From Apostichopus parvimensis (Eukaryota; Echinodermata; Holothuroidea; Aspidochirotida; Stichopodidae), in NCBI GenBank assembly GCA_000934455.1, contig KN889302.1:1528-36696 (forward strand): DNA of 35,169 nucleotides. Reading direction: 5' to 3'. The notes beneath the pieces were generated by a model that was given only the letters and a program-made list of their open reading frames with translations, was not told the origin of the DNA and made no database searches. Positions 32,271-35,169 of this stretch are shown here, in pieces (the stretch's first letter is position 1; each line of letters begins with the position of its first letter). The translations under genes were made by a program, and so were the position numbers.

Positions 32271-34160
32271 ATGAGTATGACCGAGCCCTTAACGAAATCT
32301 AGTAGCAAGGGATCAGTTCAAAATTAAGCAACTGATGCTGAATTGGGTAATACTCGGGAGAGAACTCATACCGAAAAGGGTTTGCAGTGGCAAATAGAAC
32401 AGAAGGGAAGGATATTGAGAGATGCAGTTTCTGCTTGGCGGCGTCAAGCCGGGATAATTGAGGGTATGATTTCAGAAAATGGAGGATTGAGTGAGCCTAG
32501 GGAAGCACGTAACTCCTTACAAAATACCATGTCCAAATTGTGTAGTGCATATCAAAACTCAGATGACTTATTGCTAAAAAATAACAAGCCATGTACAAAA
32601 CATGATTTATTTGAGGACACTGAACGTGAACATCACAATTTGCTCAAAAGGATCTCTGAATTGATTAGAGATAGTGATGGTAGAACCATAAGCTCTAAAG
32701 CATCAACAAATAGGTCAGCAAGGTCAATTGCCTCTATGAAGGCTGATGCAGCAGCAAAGGCTGCAGCTTTACAGGCTAAGCTGAAGTATATAGATACAGA
32801 GCAAAGACACAAAGCTGAGTTGGAAAAACAGAAGGCAGAGTTAAAGAAGTTAGAAAAAAGAAGAAAGCTTGAAATGGCAGAGGCTGAAATTGATGCAATG
32901 GTCAAAGTAGAGAATGAATTTATAACACTTGATAGATTCCCAGATGAAAGTAGTAAATACACTAAAGAATATGTGCATGCTCATTGTAACCCTTCTTCGG
33001 CACCTGAAAACTTAGCAGCTGCATTTCCAGACTCAGGGTTGGTAGACAATACTTATGAAAATTCTAGGGCGCATTTCAATGTTCAGCCCACACACTTACC
33101 ATTAAAGGTCATAAGTCAAACATCGTTAAGTAGTGGACCATATGCAACTATTACTGTGAATCCTGTTCTGTCTGAAGGACATAATAAATCGGTATCTTCT
33201 GTAGGTGTCACTCCTGTACCAGTGACCAAGCCACATGCCTAGTGTATTTGACTCCAATATTCAAGTTGACTCCTTTGCAAGGGTGTTGTCAGAACAAGTG
33301 AACCTTAACAGACTTCCTTTGCCTGAACCAGGTACCTTTGATGGGGACCCTCTGAAATACCCAGGATGGAAGTGCACTCTAGACTCTTTGTTAGAAAATA
33401 GAGGTATATCTCCTTCTGAAAAGATCTACTATTTGAAAAGATACTTGACAGCTTCTCCCAAGGAAGCTTTAGAAGGATATTTTCTCGTCCCTACAGATAG
33501 TTCTTATGAGGAAGCTAGAAACCTCCTCCAAGAGAGATGTGGTAATCCAATAGTTGTGATGGATGCCTTCAGAAGTAAGCTACAAGTGTGGCCTAAAATT
33601 CAACCAAATGATGGGTTGGCTTTGCGTAAATTTGGCGACTTTTTGGGTCAGTGTGAAACAGCCTTTCAGATGGTGGCAGGCGGTCTTAGTACACTTAATG
33701 GTAGTTGGGAAAATCGTAAGTTGCTTACTAAGTTACCTACTTAGTTAGTTACACGTTGGGGTCGTTTCGTAGCAGACTGGGGAGTGCATCAAGGTAGAAT
33801 TAGTTTTCCCCCGTTCAGCGAATTTCGTCGGTTCATAGTGAGAGAGGCAAACATTGCATGTAACCCTGTTACTTCTTTCCAGGCTTTAAAGTTCTGTCAG
33901 TCTGATGCAAAGGGTAAGGTAGGGCAAAGTACTCAGGGAGCTAGAAATTTTGCAATTCAAGGGTCTGAATTGTCTAAAGGAAATGTAAATAGATGCATTA
34001 TGTGCCAAAGTGAACATGATTTAGATGATTGTAGGCAGTTTTTGTCAAAACCAATGGAAGGTCGTAAGAATTACGCCAAAGATAATGATTTGTGTTATGG
34101 TTGTCTTCGACAAGGTCATAGATCTTGATTTTGCCGCAAGCGGATCACATGTAAAAGGTA
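32271..34160 (+). pseudogene. gag: BEL-2 Gag pseudogene
   Basis: ATG at 32271 (MSMTEPLTKSSSKG; a second ATG is at 32277) opens the frame, with TAA at codon 19 (32325-32327). It then stays open to 33242 through an Ala/Lys/Glu-rich coiled coil (KADAAAKAAALQAKLKYI). A frame change near 33235 enters MPSVFDSNIQ, then the BEL Gag core FDGDPLKYPGW, ERCGNPIVVMDAF and LQVWPKIQ. TAG at 33742-33744 interrupts, and the same frame continues with VTRWGRFVADW to the knuckles CIMCQSEHDLDDC and CYGCLRQGHRS, where TGA (34126-34128) falls just before FCRKRITC. A second shift near 34160 leads to RPHPTAFHG and the protease. The order matches BEL/Pao Gag. Confidence 0.88.
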
Positions 34161-35169
34161 GGGAGGCCTCATCCAACAGCATTTCATGGGGATTTTAAGC
34201 CTAAATCAGAGACTCAGAAGGAACAAAGTGGTAGCATTTCTCGTAATGTCAGTACAACGTCTGTGAGTGTTCAGACACAACCATTACAGGTTCAGAAAGG
34301 GTATCATCATATGAGTGGTGCCAACAAGGCCGACATGAGTTCTTTGATTCTTCCCGTCTACATTTCCCATAAGGGTAACCCTAATAAGGAAATCCTTACT
34401 TATGCTATGTTAGACACTCAGTCTGATACCACCTTTGTAACAGTGTGCGTTTGCGAGGCATTAGGTGTTAAAGGAACAAGAACTGAATTAGCATTATCCA
34501 CCATCATCTCTCAAAATCATGTTGTTAATAGCAATAGGGTAGATGGCTTAGTTGTGAGAGGTCATGACAGTTCAAATGTAATTCCCTTACCTATGTCCTA
34601 CACTCGATATGCAATTCCAGTAAACCGAACACACATTCCTAGTCCTGTGATAGCCCAGCAGTGGCCGTACTTAAAGGAAATTGCAAAGAATTTAATGCCT
34701 GTAGCAGAGTGTGACATAGGGTTGTTGATTGGCTACAACTGTCCTAAGGCTCTTGTACCGAGGCAAGTCATACCTCCTGTTGGTGATGGACCTTATGCAC
34801 AAAGGACTGACCTTGGTTGGGGTATTGTAGGAATGGTTGACCCAGATGAAGTAGAAATTTGTGATCATGACTCCATAGGCCTTAGTCATTTAATTGTTAC
34901 TTGTGAGGTACCCACCCCTTCCCAACTAGACGACTGTATAGAAGTACATATTTGCTTCAGGACCAAGGTAAAGGAAGTTATGTGTCCAGAACAAGTAGCT
35001 CGAATGATGGAACTAGAGTTCACATTTGAAAATCCGCCCTTTAGTGGTACGGACATAAGGATTTTTGCTGCCTCGGGCATTCAACAAGGATCTTGCGGTA
35101 TTCGCGGGAAATTTGATCTTCCGTAGCTATTGCCTATGCTCCATTCCTTTCCTATCCGACAGACGAAAC
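34160..35169 (+). pseudogene. pol: BEL-2 protease and start of polymerase, partial
   Basis: After the zinc-knuckle remnant RPHPTAFHG the frame is open to 35126. The aspartic protease active site AMLDTQSDTTFV lies near 34400-34440. The linker DIGLLIGYNCPKALVPR and YAQRTDLGWGIVG follow near 34710-34830, as in BEL/Pao polyproteins. TAG at 35124-35126 stops the frame; similar residues seem to follow it in phase (LLPMLHSFP). Reverse transcriptase, RNase H and integrase would lie beyond 35169. Confidence 0.88.

Larger units (their letters stand above)
32271..35169 (+). mobile_element. Second BEL/Pao retrotransposon, 5' part (BEL-2)
   Basis: Gag and protease of a BEL/Pao element lie on the plus strand and continue past the window end. 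Its proteins differ strongly from BEL-1 but share the Gag motif GDPLKYP and the protease-to-polymerase linker pattern. At least three nonsense codons and two frame changes show decay. Confidence 0.9.

Noticed and set aside
32633..32962. 109-codon minus-strand frame rich in Ser and Ala
   Set aside because: It is the complement of the Gag coiled-coil region; its Ser/Ala/Leu bias follows from Lys/Ala/Glu codons on the plus strand.

Overview
This looks like nuclear DNA of a metazoan, most likely a marine invertebrate deuterostome; an echinoderm is my guess. The guess rests on the mix of retroelements (Tx1/L1-like LINE, Mag/SURL-like Ty3-Gypsy, two BEL/Pao elements), AT-rich non-coding DNA, and splice-like signals instead of operons. 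No bacterial gene, tRNA, rRNA or CRISPR array was seen. No complete host gene can be called with confidence; most recognisable coding sequence is transposon-derived and decayed.

Layout. (1) 1-10557: a decayed minus-strand LINE with ORF1 (coiled coil plus RNA-binding core) and ORF2 (APE endonuclease, reverse transcriptase, terminal zinc-binding motif). Its ORF1 is split by a complete Ty3/Gypsy element at 4470-10225, also on the minus strand. That element has 215/218-bp near-identical LTRs, a perfect AATGT target duplication, PBS, polypurine tract and one gag-pol frame broken by a single TGA. The two LINE ORF1 halves join in frame once the insert and one target copy are removed. (2) About 10840-13300, with an outlier near 13740: a diverged array of modular repeats, 330-740 bp apart, some carrying a possible hairpin. 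(3) 13300-20850: AT-rich single-copy-looking DNA. It holds a 26-codon membrane-peptide ORF, several splice-site candidates including a lysine/arginine-rich minus-strand terminal exon, a microsatellite and a minisatellite. (4) 20852-22013: a broken plus-strand coding region of unknown family with a ~196-bp internal repeat. It is cut by (5) a BEL/Pao element at 22014-28767 (minus strand, ~495-bp LTRs, many frame breaks). A third partial repeat unit appears just beyond the far LTR. (6) 28870-29990: a minus-strand pseudogene with zinc-finger-like C-x2-C motifs. (7) 30000-32270: non-coding DNA with short dispersed repeats. (8) 32271-35169: the gag and protease part of a second, different BEL/Pao element on the plus strand, running off the window.

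The window is best read as layered transposon insertions. The Gypsy copy is young (its LTRs differ by one substitution and one 3-bp indel by eye). BEL-1 is older (roughly 15-20 LTR differences by eye), and the LINE and the zinc-finger pseudogene look older still. The least explained parts are the modular repeat array, the repeat-bearing protein interrupted by BEL-1, and the small-peptide and basic-exon candidates in the middle.
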